Below are positions 29,819 through 40,061 of a stretch of DNA of 64,000 bases, piece after piece. The notes under the pieces are model-generated. The model did no database searches. It was given only the letters and a program-made list of their open reading frames with translations, and was not told the DNA's origin. Every line of letters starts with the position of its first letter. The stretch's first letter is position 1. The position numbers were made by a program, and so were the translations under genes. Origin of the DNA: Allomyces macrogynus ATCC 38327 (lineage: Eukaryota; Blastocladiomycota; Blastocladiomycetes; Blastocladiales; Blastocladiaceae); contig GG745353.1 in the NCBI GenBank assembly GCA_000151295.1, positions 339,199 through 403,198 on the forward strand, read 5' to 3'.

Positions 29819-31468
29819 ATGACCATGAGACGCGCCGTCGCGCTCGCTGTCGCTGTCGCCATTGCCGCGCTGGCCCTGGCCACCGTCATCGCGCCCGCCG
29901 CGCGTGCGCAGGCTGTCGGCACGCCCGTTGCCAGACCAGGCACGGCCGCACCTGCCCCGGCTTCGCCAGCACCAGCCGCCAGTCCTGCACCAACCGCCGC
30001 ACCAAGACCCGCCTCATCAGCTGCGGCTTCGCCGGCACCTTCGTCCGGGGCATCATCGGCGCTTCCAGCAGCGTCTTCTTCGGGCGCGGTGAGCGCAACG
30101 CCCGCGTCCGCGTCCATGGGTCCATTACCGACGGGCTCAACGGCGATTCCGTCGCCACGCAGATCCTCGGTCCCGAACCCGACTGCCACGGGCACCGACT
30201 TGTCGCCGACGCCGACGCCGACGGACCCGTGCGCCCTGGGTGTTTGCGATGTGGGCCAAGGTCGTGGGACGTGCCTGCTCATGGAAAAGACCTACTCGTG
30301 CCAAGGATTCCAGGGGTACCACTTGCCGACCGACCTGCGCGCCTACTTTGATGCGCGGTTCCCCCTGAAAAAGCCCGAGCACATTCCAATTCTTGCCAAC
30401 AGCACCACGTTCGATAATCTGTTCGGTTCCGCATCCTACTCGTACCTCGGCCTCTACATCAACATGTACATGCTGAAGCAGGCGGCATGCAATGTGCCGA
30501 ATCAGCGGTGGTACCGCACCTGGATCTGCCTCGACCTGCTGAAATTTTACCACGCCAAGGGCGACCCCTGCTCGGCCGGCGCGCACCCGTCCATTTGCGG
30601 CTCCACGCTCGACCAGCGCGCCGATTCCATCTTGACCGACGTTTCCAACACCACTGAGTGCGGTCGGCTGCAAGGCGTCGAGGAAATCGGCATGGCCCAT
30701 GTCGACGCCGTGCGGCACTTCGAATGGCGCTCCCCACTCGCTGCCGACTCGACCTGCCTCTCCGCCGCGGCTAACGAACCCGACCAGTCGGCCATGACAT
30801 GCGGGTACTCTGAGTACGCCGTCTGCGCGAAACCGTCGCTGTGCCCGTCCCACCAAGTGTCGAATTGCAAAGCGATGCTCCGCGCGGCCTCGTCGGCCGC
30901 CAAGTCGCAGCTCGTGACCACAACGACCGACCCGAACGATCGCGCGCGCACGTCCGTCGGACTCTACTTGCTCGCGAGCATCGGCGGGCTCGCTCTGCTC
31001 GCGCTTTTTGTCGCGCTCTACTCGCTCAGTAAAGTGCGCACGCGGTCAGGTGCTGCCGCGGCGGCCGCGCACGCCGCACCGACGAAACCTGTGACCCCCG
31101 GGGCAGTCACCACGGCTCTCCGGATTCCACCACCGACGGTCCCAGCACCCGCGACCGCCGCACCCAACCACCCGCTTCTCGCGACCTCGGTTCAGCCGAT
31201 CGTTGCCATGGCGCCGGCAGCGCTCATGGCTCCACCGCCCGCGAACCCGCCCGTCATGCAGGCACAGGTCACAGCGCTGTTCAATGCGACGAGGCCTGAC
31301 GAGCTGTCGCTGGTCCCGGGCCAGTGGGTGTCGCTGCTCGCGACGTACGATGACGGCTGGGCACAGGCACGGGTCGAACCAAATGGGTTGGTCGGGTTCA
31401 TTCCGCTCGCGTGCGTTGGGATTGGGGGGAATTCGACGGGTGGGCGGTATGCGTCGCTTGGGCGGTAG
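29819..31468 (+). CDS. Type I membrane protein: mucin-like stalk, Cys-rich ectodomain, one TM, C-terminal SH3
   Basis: Single exon, 549 residues. MTMRRAVALAVAVAIAALALATVIAPAARAQA is a clear signal peptide. Residues ~33-140 are S/T/P/A-rich, probably O-glycosylated. Residues ~140-370 form an extracellular domain with about 16 cysteines (CALGVCDVGQGRGTC, YSCQGFQGYHLP, QAACNVPNQRWYRTWICLDLL). A single membrane helix (~379-404, VGLYLLASIGGLALLALFVAL) is followed by a proline-rich cytosolic linker. A C-terminal SH3 domain spans ~482-538: VTALFNATRPDELSLVPGQWVSLLATYDDGWAQARVEPNGLVGFIPLACV shows the ALF/Y, ExxL, DDGW and G-xxPL-xxV landmarks. This resembles the domain order of fungal surface sensors with a cytoplasmic SH3, but I do not recognise the ectodomain. 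A role in cell-surface signalling is inferred. Confidence 0.85.
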   Translation: MTMRRAVALAVAVAIAALALATVIAPAARAQAVGTPVARPGTAAPAPASPAPAASPAPTAAPRPASSAAASPAPSSGASSALPAASSSGAVSATPASASMGPLPTGSTAIPSPRRSSVPNPTATGTDLSPTPTPTDPCALGVCDVGQGRGTCLLMEKTYSCQGFQGYHLPTDLRAYFDARFPLKKPEHIPILANSTTFDNLFGSASYSYLGLYINMYMLKQAACNVPNQRWYRTWICLDLLKFYHAKGDPCSAGAHPSICGSTLDQRADSILTDVSNTTECGRLQGVEEIGMAHVDAVRHFEWRSPLAADSTCLSAAANEPDQSAMTCGYSEYAVCAKPSLCPSHQVSNCKAMLRAASSAAKSQLVTTTTDPNDRARTSVGLYLLASIGGLALLALFVALYSLSKVRTRSGAAAAAAHAAPTKPVTPGAVTTALRIPPPTVPAPATAAPNHPLLATSVQPIVAMAPAALMAPPPANPPVMQAQVTALFNATRPDELSLVPGQWVSLLATYDDGWAQARVEPNGLVGFIPLACVGIGGNSTGGRYASLGR

Positions 31469-32996
31469 GGTAGAGCAGTGGGTTGGTTGGCGCCTTGGTA
31501 TTTCATTGGCCTGAGGCGGCGTGATCAATGCTCACATTCGCGCTCGCGCTCGACTCGGGACGAGACGGAGTCTCAGGGTTCGTTTCTTTGCGTGTGTTCG
31601 TTTTTTAAAGATCTGTTGGCTTGCTTCTCTTGTGCCCCTCTCGTGCGCGCGTACCCGTCATTTTTTTTGTGTGCTGCCGTTCCTGTTCCCTTGCGCCGTT
31701 TCTTTGCGTGCTCATGTCGCATCGTTTCCACGCACGTTTGCTCGTCTGTGCTCTGGCGCATACAATACATGTCATGGCCGTGTGTTCAACCTGCCCTTCC
31801 GCCCATCTCGTGGGAGAGACGGTGCGACGTTCCCCTGCACCCACATGCTCTCGTCTTGTCCGCTCGCGCCGTGCTTTTAAGATACCTAGGAAGAGCCGTC
31901 GTGGGGAGTGGTTTCGCCAGCTGAGAAGGCTCGGGAAGGCTCAGATATAGAAGTTGCTTGGCGCTTTGGGTCCTCAAGTGGGTCAAGACAGCGTGATCTG
32001 TGATTCAGAACCGATATTGTTTGTCCTCCGTCCTGTTCTTTGCTCCCTGATCCGCCAGCTCGTATATGTCAGTCCTATATGCAATTTCTTTTCTCGCCCT
32101 GCACCATTCCGCCTTGATGGTTTTTCTCCTAACCGGGTTGAATGCATGAGTTGTCGAGGCAAAGCTGCCAACCCACAAACGATAAACAGTAACAAAGACA
32201 ACCAAATCAACAACAACGGTGTGGTCTGTCGCGCTCCGACGGACAGCACATCCTCGATGATCCCAACAGCGGTCGGTCCGAGAACGCGTCCCCTTCCACT
32301 CCAAAGCAAGGCAGTAGATGCCCGAATGCATCATCTTCACTCTCCACTCTTTACTAACATACACTGCATAATCAGCTCAGGACTTTCAGGTACACAGTAC
32401 AGTTTTCTTTGGAGCAGCAACTTTTAGTTGATATGGCAACAGAGCAGATGTTATGGGAGTTAGACGAGGCGACGCAGTCAATACACGTTCTTTCTGGGGA
32501 CGAATCACGCCAGTTGTGAGTACGGCCGCCGCTGCAACGACTAGTAGCTGTACTGCACAAAGTAATAATGCCTCCTCGTCCTGGCTCACAAACAGCCATG
32601 GTGGTCATATTTATTCAACATGAGGTGCTTGTTGCGGACCCCAGTCGTCGCGCAAGACTTGGCTGTAGCCAGTCAGCGAAGCTCAAGTCACAGGAACGCA
32701 AGGCGCCTTGGTCATTCAACGGACGAAGACGACGTGATTGAACTATCGATCGAACATTTGCAATTCGGGATCTTGATGCCATGCCCTTTCATATTGTAAT
32801 GTTTTCATATTTCAGTATTTGCTACTCTTGGTTTGATATGCTCATTGTGCGCATCTCTCTCTTTCAATGCTTGTGAGCTCTGGCCGTCATCGCCATCTCA
32901 TATCTTGCCCGGCGTGGCCAACACCCTTCTCATAACTCTCAGCTCAAAAATTCAATCGCGTTCAAAAAGATATCACGGGACGCCATTGCGTCCACC
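31469..32996. other. 1.5-kb AT-richer interval without a supported gene
   Basis: Lower GC than flanks, T-rich near 31580-31760 and A/T-rich near 32330-32850. Only short frames, no motif. It lies between a plus-strand and a minus-strand stop codon, so it is 3' flank for both. A non-coding RNA cannot be excluded but none was recognised. Confidence 0.45.
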
Positions 32997-34207
32997 CTAC
33001 TCTGCTTTCCTCGCCGCGGCACTGCTTCGTCCCGGTTCAGCAGTGGCCGGTGCGGGCCGAGCTGCACTGGCAATCTTGCGCACGACGGGCACTTGCGCAA
33101 TGACCGCATTGCACACGGCCGTGACTGCGCCGAAAATGGGCAGTCGCCCAAGACTCGGTGGCTCCGATTCGACCGCGTCGGTCGCGCTCCTTGCGCGGGT
33201 GCCCGGCTCGGGTGGGTCGGTCAGCGTCGCGAGAATGATAAACTAAGTGTTTCGCATACGCGTTGTCAGCCATCGTCCCCCTCTCCAAACCTCACACCAA
33301 CCAAACGTACCACCGGGAACAACACCGCAAACGTGCCGCCGCCCACGACCGGACTCGCAAAAAACGACGCGAGCGTTACGGGCGTGCCAAAACCCAAATG
33401 GTACGCCCACGCCGACTCGACACGGGCCAAGCGCGCGGCCAAGGGCACGCCGCGCGCCGTCCACGGGTACTCGAAACTGTAGAGCGCGTGCAGCCAGCAC
33501 GTCATGGCAAACGACAGCGCGCGTGAGACGAGGTGGATGACTGGGGACGAAATGCCGAGGACCGTGGGGCCCACGTCAAACGCCGACGCAAGTGTCAGGA
33601 ACACGACGCAGAGGAGCGGACGGTAGAGGGCCGCGGCAAAGTCGGCGCCGAGCGAGGTGAGCGAGGCGCGCGGGCGGGTGGTCGAGGTGGGTGCCGGGGC
33701 AGAGGCGGTATTGGTGGGATTGGATCCGGCCCGTGCGCGCTTGGCGTCGTGCCGGTCGCGAATCAACAGCGCGCGGTCGGCAATCTCCTGGCACCAGACG
33801 GTATTGAGCGCGAAACTGAGCGCGTAGACGGGGTAGATCCACAGCACGTAGTAGAGCGCCGTGAGAACGTTATGCAGCGCCGATTGGAACGAGACGAGCA
33901 GGCCCACTTCAGCGGCGACGTTGGGTGGTGGAGCGCTCGGGTCTGGCGTGACAAGAACGGCCGCGAGCGCCCACCCAAACAGTTGTTGCAGGAGCGCGAG
34001 CACGACGAAGCGGAACACGACAATCGAGCCGAGAAGGACAACGCCGTTGAGGATGAGGCACTTGAGCGCGGCGACTTGGATCGTGCGCGACGAGTAGATG
34101 ATGAGCAGCGCCTTGGGGAGTTGCAGGGCCGCGGCCAGGCCCGCCGTGTATTGTTGCGCGGCCTCAGCGAGGCAGGCCTGCGCGTAAGCAACACGGCCAG
34201 GCGGCAT
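32997..34207 (-). CDS. EI24/CysZ-like multi-pass membrane protein
   Basis: Two exons on the minus strand: 33311-34207 and 32997-33242, phase 0, 380 residues. Several hydrophobic helices are present: CLILNGVVLLGSIVVFRFVVLALL, ALYYVLWIYPVYALSFALN, LLCVVFLTLAS, LSFAMTCWLHALYSFEYPW and FGTPVTLASFFASPVV. The conserved EI24 features are LWIYPVYALS, WCQEIADRAL and FEYPWTARGVPLAARLARVESAWAYHLGFGTP. EI24 (etoposide-induced 2.4) proteins are ER membrane proteins linked in animals and plants to autophagy and quality control. The S/P-rich loop near residue 165 and the disordered ~80-residue tail encoded by exon 2 are less conserved. It is divergent from the SET/MYND gene. Confidence 0.85.
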
Positions 34208-34700
34208 GGTTGGGGCCGAGTTCGTGGCGGGTCGGGCTGAGCGAGCTGAGCTGATACTGTTGCCGATGCAGGGCCGAGTTCCGCTGGCGTGAGTTGTGGT
34301 GTCGGTGTATTTGCTTTGCGGGGAGCCTGGTTGCCGAAGAACAAGAAAGGCCGCGCTGCCGTGAGTTGTCCTGGCGTTGACGTTGTTGATGGCCGCGAGC
34401 AGGTCGATGGGGTCGACGTCGTCAGCAACGGCAGCACATTAGTTCGCGTCTGCGGTGGTGTGCGGTGGTGGAGCACAGGATCCCCCCGCGGTCGTGTGAC
34501 GGTGACGCGGAGGCAGCACGCCTGCTCACCGCGCCCATCTACAATGTGACGCCCAGCTCCGACACCATGTAATTGCAATCTGCGACGACGCCAGCTGCTG
34601 CTCCTTCAAGCGACTCCCACGGTGAGGGTGCCCGGATTATCGACGGACCTGTCTCGCCAGAATTTCTCGCCTCCTTCCGTTCGTGCCTGCTGACTTCGGC
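34208..34700. promoter_or_regulatory. Divergent upstream region, EI24-like and SET/MYND genes
   Basis: About 490 bases. The start of the SET/MYND gene probably lies here but I could not place it: a frame from 34573 opens with TTG, not ATG, and is out of phase with the MYND exon. Confidence 0.4.
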
Positions 34701-36227
34701 CAAGCCGACCGACTTGACCATGAGCCCGTCCCCAACAAGCGCCGCGGTATCATTGCGCACCCCGCCTACGCGGTCGGCGACCTGCTTTGGCGCGAGGACC
34801 CCGTCGTCGCGCTACCGTTTGCCGAAGAGGCCGACCGCAAGTGCGCATGGTGCGTTACCAATGCCGCGCCGAATGGCAAGCTGTTGCGATGCACGGCGTG
34901 CGCGGCCGTGATGTACTGTTCTAGGGTACGTGGTGTCGTGTGGGTGTTGTCAAGTAGACGAAAGTGGGGTTGATTCGGCCGCGATCCGCCGATTCCAGGA
35001 CTGCCAGCGCCGCGACTGGCCAATGCACAAGCACGAGTGCGTGCACTTCAAGATCAAAAAGGACTACCCCGCCGCCGTGCGATATTTTGCGCGCATGATG
35101 TGCTTGCGCGAGGCCAAGGCGACCACGCCCACCGGCCACGACTGGTGGTCGCTCGCCGAGGAGTTGCAGTGGAGTACGTTTTGCGCGACAATCCAAAGCA
35201 AAGGAAATGCTCGCATGACGAACCAACTCTGTGAACAACTCCGCTCAAGCACACCGCGGCCAAAAACATGGCGCGCGCCATCTTTGCCGCGGCCAAACTC
35301 GTCTCGCGCGACACGCTCCCGTCACCGTCGGCCGCGATGCAGTTCATGTCGATCGTATGCGATTCCCTGGTACTCCCCCATATGCCGCGACGCGAGCTCA
35401 CATCTCCCACTCATTTTAGATCCAAAACAACGGTCTCACCATCCACCACACGTCCGACCTCTCGCGGAAAGTCGACGGCCTCTACATGGCCACATCTATG
35501 ACCAACCACGCGTGCGACCCCAACGCGATCTGCGTCTTTTCCGGCCGGTCCGTCGCCGTCCGGTGCCTGAGCCTGATTGCCGACGGGGACGAAGTCATGA
35601 TCAATCACGTCGACGTGTGCCAGCCGGAACCCGATCGCCAAAGAGACCTGAAGCACTTTCGTTTCACGTGCGAGTGCACGCTGTGTGTTCGCGAGCGCGC
35701 GGATGCAGTGGGGAAGACGCTCAAGAAGAAGGTTGAGATTCGGATGCTGGCCGGTACGTCTGATTTCAGCCGCAGCTCTGCTACTTTTACTTCGAGCGAA
35801 TGAAGACCGCGACCGCGCCATCGACCCGCGCCTCGTGCAAGAGTCGCGGCGGCACCTGATCTCGCAACTCATGTCACGACCGGATACCGCCGACTACGCC
35901 GCGGTCGCGCGGCTCGCGGCCGCTCTCATGGAGACGTACGCGCAGTACCTCGGCCCGATCCACCCGGTCACGCACTTCCACGTCCCGCCGGCACTGAAAG
36001 CGCAGGTGCATTTGCTCGATGAGAGACCCACTTCGATGGCCGCCGCGCACGCGCAGATCCAATCGGCACAGGCGTTGCTTGCCGGGTTCCGGCAGTGGCA
36101 GCGGGACGTGAAGGTGTGGGGGTACTCCGAGGAGGGAGTCCGGGTGATGGACGTGGACGCGGCGGTGCAGGCGTTGCAGCAGTTTATCTGGATGTTGGAA
36201 ATGGGGTTGCGCAGTCGCGCGTTTTGA
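34701..36227 (+). CDS. SET and MYND domain protein lysine methyltransferase (SMYD-like), 5' end and one junction unresolved
   Basis: Exons recognised: ~34701-34925, 34999-35173, 35250-35369, 35420-35753 and 35806-36227. The MYND zinc finger is split by the first intron: CAWC...LLRCTAC...VMYCSR + DCQRRDWPMHKHEC. The SET core in exon 4 shows the catalytic-region motif MTNHACDPNA (NHxCxPN) and, further on, GDEVMINHVD, followed by the post-SET CECTLC. The C-terminal ~140 residues are helical (TPR-like in the family). SMYD enzymes methylate histone and other lysines using S-adenosylmethionine. Oddities: no ATG in the MYND frame upstream, and the exon ending at 35173 leaves phase 1 while the exon at 35250 reads sensibly only in phase 0. 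A base error or an unusual splice is likely. The start is given where the frame first looks coding. Confidence 0.8.
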
Positions 36228-36303
36228 TTTAGAACCATCATGTCCAGGTGAGAAAGAATAACAAAATAGAATATAGTGCATCTGTCACGGATCCAGTCCG
36301 TCG

Positions 36304-37722
36304 TCAATCCTGCTCTCCCCCGTCCTCCTCTTCGTCACCATCCTCGTCTGCAGCCGCTTCCCGTGCGGCTGCGGCCTCGGCCGTGGCCATAGCGCGGCGC
36401 TGTGCCTGCATTTCCTCCCTCGCGCGCTCGTTGGATACGCGCACTTGCTCGCTCTCCTCGCGCTCGTCGACGGTGATGGCTTCCTTGTCGAGGACTTGCA
36501 GCGACGGCAGTCGGTAGATGATGTTGTGGCGGTAGTTGTCAAGCTCTGCGATCGGATTTTCTGGTGCGTGGAGAGCGTGAGGAACGGAGAGATGGACAAG
36601 GTGGAGATAGTGGCAAACCGAGGAAAGATCAGGGTGGAAAGAGCGAGGAACATAGAGGAAGAGCAGATGGAGAGCAGGTGGAACGGCGAGAGAGAGGTCA
36701 AAGAGTTGGAGAATAAGAAGACGAACCTCGCAGAACCAGCTTCGTGAGCGACTTGAGCGACCGCAAGTGGTCGATTTCGTCAAAGTCGGCAATCTTGTTG
36801 TTTCTGCGCGTTTGAATGTCAGCGACCCGGTGAACGTGCGGGCAAAACGGCTCCGAATCGAGTGCAACGAACCGGAGATTCAAGTAGGTCACCTTGGCCA
36901 AACTGCTGTCGTGCAAGTCGGCCAAAGACGCGATCGTGTTGTCGCGCAAATGAATCAGCTCGAGTTGCGCCTTGTCCTTGAGAAACGCGATGGAACTGAT
37001 TTGGTTCCCGGCCTGGATTTCAGCCGCATCGCGGGACGTGAGCGTGGCACGCGATGGTCAGACCGAGTCGAGCATCCGTGAGCACATGTACCAAATAGAC
37101 CTTCTGCAGCTTTGGCGCATTGTCCACGGCCACATCGAGCATCAAATTGGACCGCGCCTCGAGCGTCAGGAGGCCCTGCGCGTCGGCGATGCGTAATACC
37201 GACAGCTGGTTCTCTATTTCGCGCGAGCCAGATCAGCTCAACGCCGTCGACCCCGAATCAGCCATGGACATGCGACCACGCACTGTTCAAATTGAGTGTC
37301 GCGAGCTTGGGCCATCGCGTCGTCTCGCATTCGACAATCTCGTTACCCGACAAGTCGAGGTAAAGCAAAAACTCTTTACTCGCAAAAACAGCGTCCTCGA
37401 CCTTGGCCAGCTTGTTGCGCGCGGCCGTTAGTGACAGCAGGTACTTTTGCGGCGCGAGACCGCGCGCGAGCGTCATCAGCGAGTTGCCAGACACGTCCTG
37501 CGTGCGAGCCCAACAAGATCAGCAACTCTGGCTCGCTCTTCACTAATCACCGTGAATGGTATTCTGGCATACAATGTAGCGCAGGTGCGGGAACCCGCTG
37601 AGCGGTTCGGCCGAGCCAAGGCCCTTGCCGGGCGCGTCGAGCCGGATAAAGGCATAGTGCAGGCCGTCGGGTGTGCGGTCGATTTGCGAGACGCTGCTAG
37701 AAATGATTTCGAGGTCGGCCAT
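36304..37722 (-). CDS. LRRC23: LRRC23-like leucine-rich repeat protein (radial spoke)
   Basis: Six exons on the minus strand: 37573-37722, 37284-37497, 37092-37213, 36873-37012, 36727-36803 and 36304-36560. All phases close, giving 319 residues. The N-terminal signature DGLHYAFIRLDAPGKGLGS...FPHLRYI parallels LRRC23 (GLAHAYVKL...L...HLRYVDIS). About eight LRRs follow (LSLTAARNKL, LYLDLSGNEI, LATLNLNKNQL, LTLEARSNLM, LIHLRDNTI, VTYLNLRNNKI, LTKLVLRENPI). The cap ENPIAELDNYRHNIIYRLPSLQVLDKEAIT is the LRRC23/LRRcap pattern, then an acidic coiled tail. LRRC23 is a radial spoke component of motile axonemes. A second-choice call is another axonemal or SDS22-type LRR protein, but the N-terminal motif favours LRRC23. 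It is divergent from a GTPase gene with 258 bases between. Confidence 0.82.
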
Positions 37723-37860
37723 GGCGGATTTGCAGCAAGTTGATGCGTTTCTTGCGTTGCGGTTGGGTCCAAAAACGAGTGTGCAAAATGACTTTGGGCG
37801 CGACTTGAAATGAATGCATGATCAGATCGGAAAGGGGCGAGACATGAAGTACTTGCAGTG

Positions 37861-37872
37861 ACCTAACCTAAA
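37861..37872. promoter_or_regulatory. Telomere-like motif in a divergent promoter
   Basis: ACCTAACCTAAA, two units identical to the telomeric repeat at 1-366, lies 109 bases before the GTPase start and 138 bases before the LRRC23 start. It could be a telobox-like protein-binding site or chance. Confidence 0.4.
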
Positions 37873-37980
37873 CTGGAGTGGTCGACGGAGATGGCCGTTG
37901 CTCGTCGTTGCTTGCTCTCTTTCCCTTCTTCTCTCCCTCCCTCCAACCGTCACCACTAACCACCAACGTGAACCAGTGCC

Positions 37981-39729
37981 ATGGCCAGCACCACGCCCAG
38001 CACCAGCACCACGCCCACCTCAAGCAGCAGCTCCAGCGGCGGGAACGGCCGGTCCCGCTTCGTGATCGGCATCGTCGGCAAACCTTCGGCCGGCAAATCC
38101 TCGTTCCTCAACGCCATCACTGACGCGTCGGCCAAAACCGGCGCCTTCCCCTTCACGACCATCGCGCCCAACCACGGCGTCGCCTACTACCGCCTTCCCT
38201 GTCCCTGTGCGCGGTTCGGCCTGCAAGCGCAGTGCCGCCCGCGGTACGGTAGCTGCCAGAACGGCACGCGCCACGTGCCCGTCGAGATTTTGGACGTCGC
38301 GGGACTCGTGCCGGGCGCAAGTGCGGGACTTGGGTTGGGGAATCAGTTCTTGGATGATTTGCGGACGGCCGATGCGCTCGTGCATGTGGTCGATGTGTCG
38401 GGGACCACGGATGCCGCGGGGAAGGCGACGGTCGGGTACGACCCGGTAAATGATATCGATTGGCTCACGAGCGAAGTGCACGCGTGGGTGTTCAATAACT
38501 TGACCAAGAATTGGGGCGGGTTGGTGCGCCGGCACACGATGCTGAGTGCGTTTGCGTTCTGACGTTGTTCCAGACCGCGCTGCGGAAGTGCGAGGAGCTG
38601 ATTTGTCGGTCATGGTAGAGGCGTCGCCGATCGAGACGCTGCACAAGCAGCTCAGCGGGTACGGGTGCCCGCAGAGCATGGTCGCGAAAGCGTTTGATGC
38701 GTGCCCGAAAACTCTGCGCGATAAGCCCTTGGAGACGTGGGACCAGGAAACGGACGTCAAGGACTTTGTCTCGGTGTTTTTGAAGACGCGGTTCCCGACG
38801 GTCGTGGTGCGTTGGCTGTTGCGTTTTGATTTGGACGGAAATACACTGCACTTTTGTATTCTCGATGTCCTGACTGGTCAGAATCGCCCCGATTTATGGA
38901 CAACGTAGGCGCTCAACAAGGTCCATAATCTCCACCCAAAATTCGCACGCACCATCGTCCTCCTCTGATCCGTGCCGCCAACCCCCAGATCGACCTGCCC
39001 GACGCCGACACCAACATCGAGAAACTCGACCGCAAGTACGGCCAATCGCAGGAACTCGTTCTCTGCTCGGCCCTCGCCGAATCCTTCCTACGTAAACTCG
39101 CCAAGCAAGGGTTCATTCGGTACACTGAGGATTCGGACGACGTCGTCACGCACGACGACGAAGCGACCTTGAAACCCATGGACGAAAAGACTGCCGCGTA
39201 CGTCTGCGCTTCCTTCTCCACCCGAACGGCTCGACTGATCATCATGGATGCGGGTATGTAGCCGGCTCGAAAAGGTGCGCGACCTGGTCCTGTTCCGGTA
39301 CGGCACGACGGGTGTGCACCAAGTCCTCGCGCGCGCGGTCGAGGTGCTCGGGCTCGTGCCCGTGTTCCCGGTCAAGAACATTCATAATTTCACGACGGGC
39401 GCTGCGTACGTGCCGTCCTGTCCTTTTCGTGCCGCAGCGCGCCCGATTCGGCAACTGACCCGAACGGCGACAATGTAGGAAAGCCGTGTTCCGCGACTGT
39501 CTGTTGGTGCCGCCGCACACGCGCGTGCGCGCGTTTGCCTCGATGGTGCACCCGGAACTCGATCGCAATTACCAGTATGCCGAGACGGTTGGCGGGCGGA
39601 TGGTGCGGTTGCTCAGTCGAGATCGGATCACGGACGGGAAGCACCAACTGACGCCGAGAGTAGATGGGCGAGGCCGACGAGATCACGCTCGACAACAACA
39701 TCATCTCGATCAAGACGTCAGAGACGTAG
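37981..39729 (+). CDS. Obg/YchF-related GTPase of the Ygr210c family
   Basis: Seven exons: 37981-38545, 38574-38806, 38909-38920, 38989-39197, 39262-39405, 39479-39602 and 39664-39729, phases consistent, 450 residues. G1 is [10 protein letters not shown]3 is [10 protein letters not shown], and G4 NKxD is formed by a 12-nt microexon (ALNK) plus the next exon (ID). The Zn-like segment [34 protein letters not shown] and [16 protein letters not shown]...[10 protein letters not shown] identify the eukaryotic/archaeal Ygr210c-type branch. The C-terminus is the TGS-like domain ([25 protein letters not shown]...ETVGG). Related proteins bind ribosomes or tRNA-like ligands; the function of this branch is poorly known. 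Intron 1 (38546-38573) is only 28 nt. Confidence 0.88.
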
Positions 39730-40061
39730 CGCGCCGCGCAGGGGGGTGACCACAGTTTTGCCACGTGTAGAGAGATTTGCATCCAACGCAGTTTGGTGTC
39801 CAGGAGCAGCAACATGGGGATGTCAAGGGAATCCATTCTTACGAGGACACTAAAAAACGAGAGGCGAAACGACAAGCAAGCAAAAACAGGTGGAGAAAAG
39901 GCAGCACTAAAAGAGACACCGCAAAAGAGTTCACCAAACAGGAGCACAAATAAGCCAAGGTGGAGCAAACGGGAGAACGAGACACGGCAACAGGAACCGC
40001 GCGACGTGAGAGGAAGAGGTCGTGCAACATCCTCCGCCACGTATAAACCCCAAATCAAACT
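39730..40061. other. Convergent 3' spacer
   Basis: About 330 bases, A/G-rich on the plus strand near 39840-39960. It lies between the GTPase stop and the stop of the minus-strand Sel1-repeat gene. No gene seen. Confidence 0.5.
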
